Shown here: in pieces, positions 63,063 through 64,000 of the stretch
How positions within the stretch are numbered: position 1 is the stretch's first letter
How the letters are laid out: each line of letters begins with the position of its first letter
NCBI RefSeq assembly: GCF_018143015.1
Contig: NC_054740.1
Coordinates: forward strand, 68,240,356 to 68,304,355
Source: Lytechinus variegatus
Lineage: Eukaryota > Echinodermata > Echinoidea > Temnopleuroida > Toxopneustidae
Direction of reading: 5' to 3'
DNA: 64,000 nucleotides
Position numbers and translations under genes: made by a program
The notes under the pieces: generated by a model
Told to the model about the DNA's origin: nothing
What the model saw: only the letters and a program-made list of their open reading frames with translations
Databases searched by the model: none

Positions 63063-64000
63063 ACACTTTAACGATTACAGGTGGATTGATGATAGGCATA
63101 TCAATACCAAATTGTCCTTCGTGATGATGCGCAGCCTTATTCCTCTTCCTCCTCTCTTCATTTTAGCTGAACCATTTCCCAAACAGCCATAATTTGCATC
63201 AGGACCAAAGAAGGAGATAAAAATCAGAGACACAATGCCGAAGACAGTCGCGTTAAGAATCACCACAAAGTTGTTCTTTGAAGTCCTTTGATATGCCAAA
63301 GTGTCCGAAGTGAGTTTAGTTTAATACCAAAGTTCAAAGCCTTACACCAAGAAGGCCTACGCTTGTCGTCTTTTTGTGAGGATTTCGGTTACCACTTCTT
63401 ATCCATCGAACAGTTGACTCCTAGATTTCTTTTAAACATTCTAGGCTGCTAATAATCGCCATTACAAATCACAGTGGCTATAAGATGGAAATGGCATGCA
63501 GTTGGCCTTTTAAGTGCGAAGGCAAAATCAAGGTAGATAACATCACCAATGTACTATCATGTCGATTACGTTTAATTCACGAATAATCAACAGAAATTTA
63601 TGAATCAGTGACTTGATCAAGAATAGAAAAATCATGATAATGTTCCGTGATAACACCGCTTTTTTCATAGATACTGACACGCAATACGATTCAGACGTGA
63701 TTCCATCTCTCGCATAATACAAAGGAGCTTCCAAATCGGTAGTTTATTACACTTATTGGACTTCTAAGCAGCTGGATAAGATTTGCAGAAAAGCTCTGAT
63801 TTAATCCCCATGCCACAAGCCCACAACGGGAATCCATACAACCATATACTTGTATTCTGGAGGGATTTGTACTGTATATTCACAGGCACACTTCAATGTT
63901 AAACGTTGAAGTCGCTATGGACTAGACGTTTTTATAGTATGGTATTAATTAATGGGAAATAACTATGTTATAAGTTCAACAAGAGGCAGATGAATTGGAA
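63063..64000. other. upstream flank of the minus-strand gene, 5' exon unresolved
   Basis: An open frame at 63108-63299 (minus, MAYQRTSKNNFVVILNATVF...) has a hydrophobic segment and could splice (GTATTG donor) to the exon at 62655 if the alternative acceptor GCAGAG is used. The donor is weak and a membrane segment does not fit the rest of the protein, so I do not include it. Nothing else is seen. Confidence 0.3.

Noticed and set aside
63108-63299. First exon of the minus-strand gene with a membrane segment
   Set aside because: It needs a weak GTATTG donor and an alternative acceptor, and its hydrophobic content does not fit the rest of the protein.

Overview
This is an animal nuclear genome window, most like an echinoderm (sea-urchin-like) one. 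Genes are split by GT-AG introns, intergenic DNA is AT-rich and crowded with small inverted-repeat transposons, LINE and SINE pieces, and the protein families (a somatomedin-B 7TM receptor, a tandem SLC17 pair) fit a deuterostome invertebrate. The species call is inference from style. No LTR or virus-like element was recognised.

Layout. 1-10.3 kb has no recognisable gene; it holds repeat debris, a terminal-inverted-repeat (TIR) element carrying a 163-bp tandem array (4.07-5.15 kb), and three TTAA-flanked or related ~600-bp elements. 10.3-14.6 kb (+) is a three-exon, 962-residue family-B/adhesion-type GPCR with a signal peptide and somatomedin-B-like module. 14.6-17.85 kb is gene-poor.

17.85-37.37 kb and 38.67-52.56 kb are two copies of a tandem duplication, each carrying one ten-exon sialin-like (SLC17) transporter on the + strand. 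Copy B (42.48-51.25 kb) is intact, 560 residues, with an acidic dileucine motif in its N-terminal tail. Copy A (28.35-35.89 kb) has the same exon lengths but a stop codon in exon 1, before that motif; from the next ATG it would still encode 495 residues beginning at TM1. Comparing the two copies gives empty sites for several transposons: copy A alone received a 609-bp TTAA element, a 7.35-kb LINE-bounded insertion (20.48-27.83 kb, holding a second L1/Tx1-like LINE) and a short LINE tail; copy B alone received a 979-bp TA-flanked element, a 991-bp hAT-like element and two small palindromic elements.

54.38-62.76 kb (-) is the 3' part of a gene of at least 13 coding exons (about 691 visible residues): Lys/Pro-rich N-terminal part, acidic Ser-rich linker, coiled coils and a helical, EF-hand-like C-terminus. 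I could not name it; a ciliary role is only a guess. Its 5' end was not resolved.

The three loci look unrelated in function: surface receptor, organic-anion transporter pair, and cytoplasmic coiled-coil protein. The strongest story is the duplicated transporter: one copy kept a canonical lysosomal-type sorting tail, the other lost it by nonsense mutation and carries a LINE 0.5 kb upstream, while all nine remaining exons stayed open.
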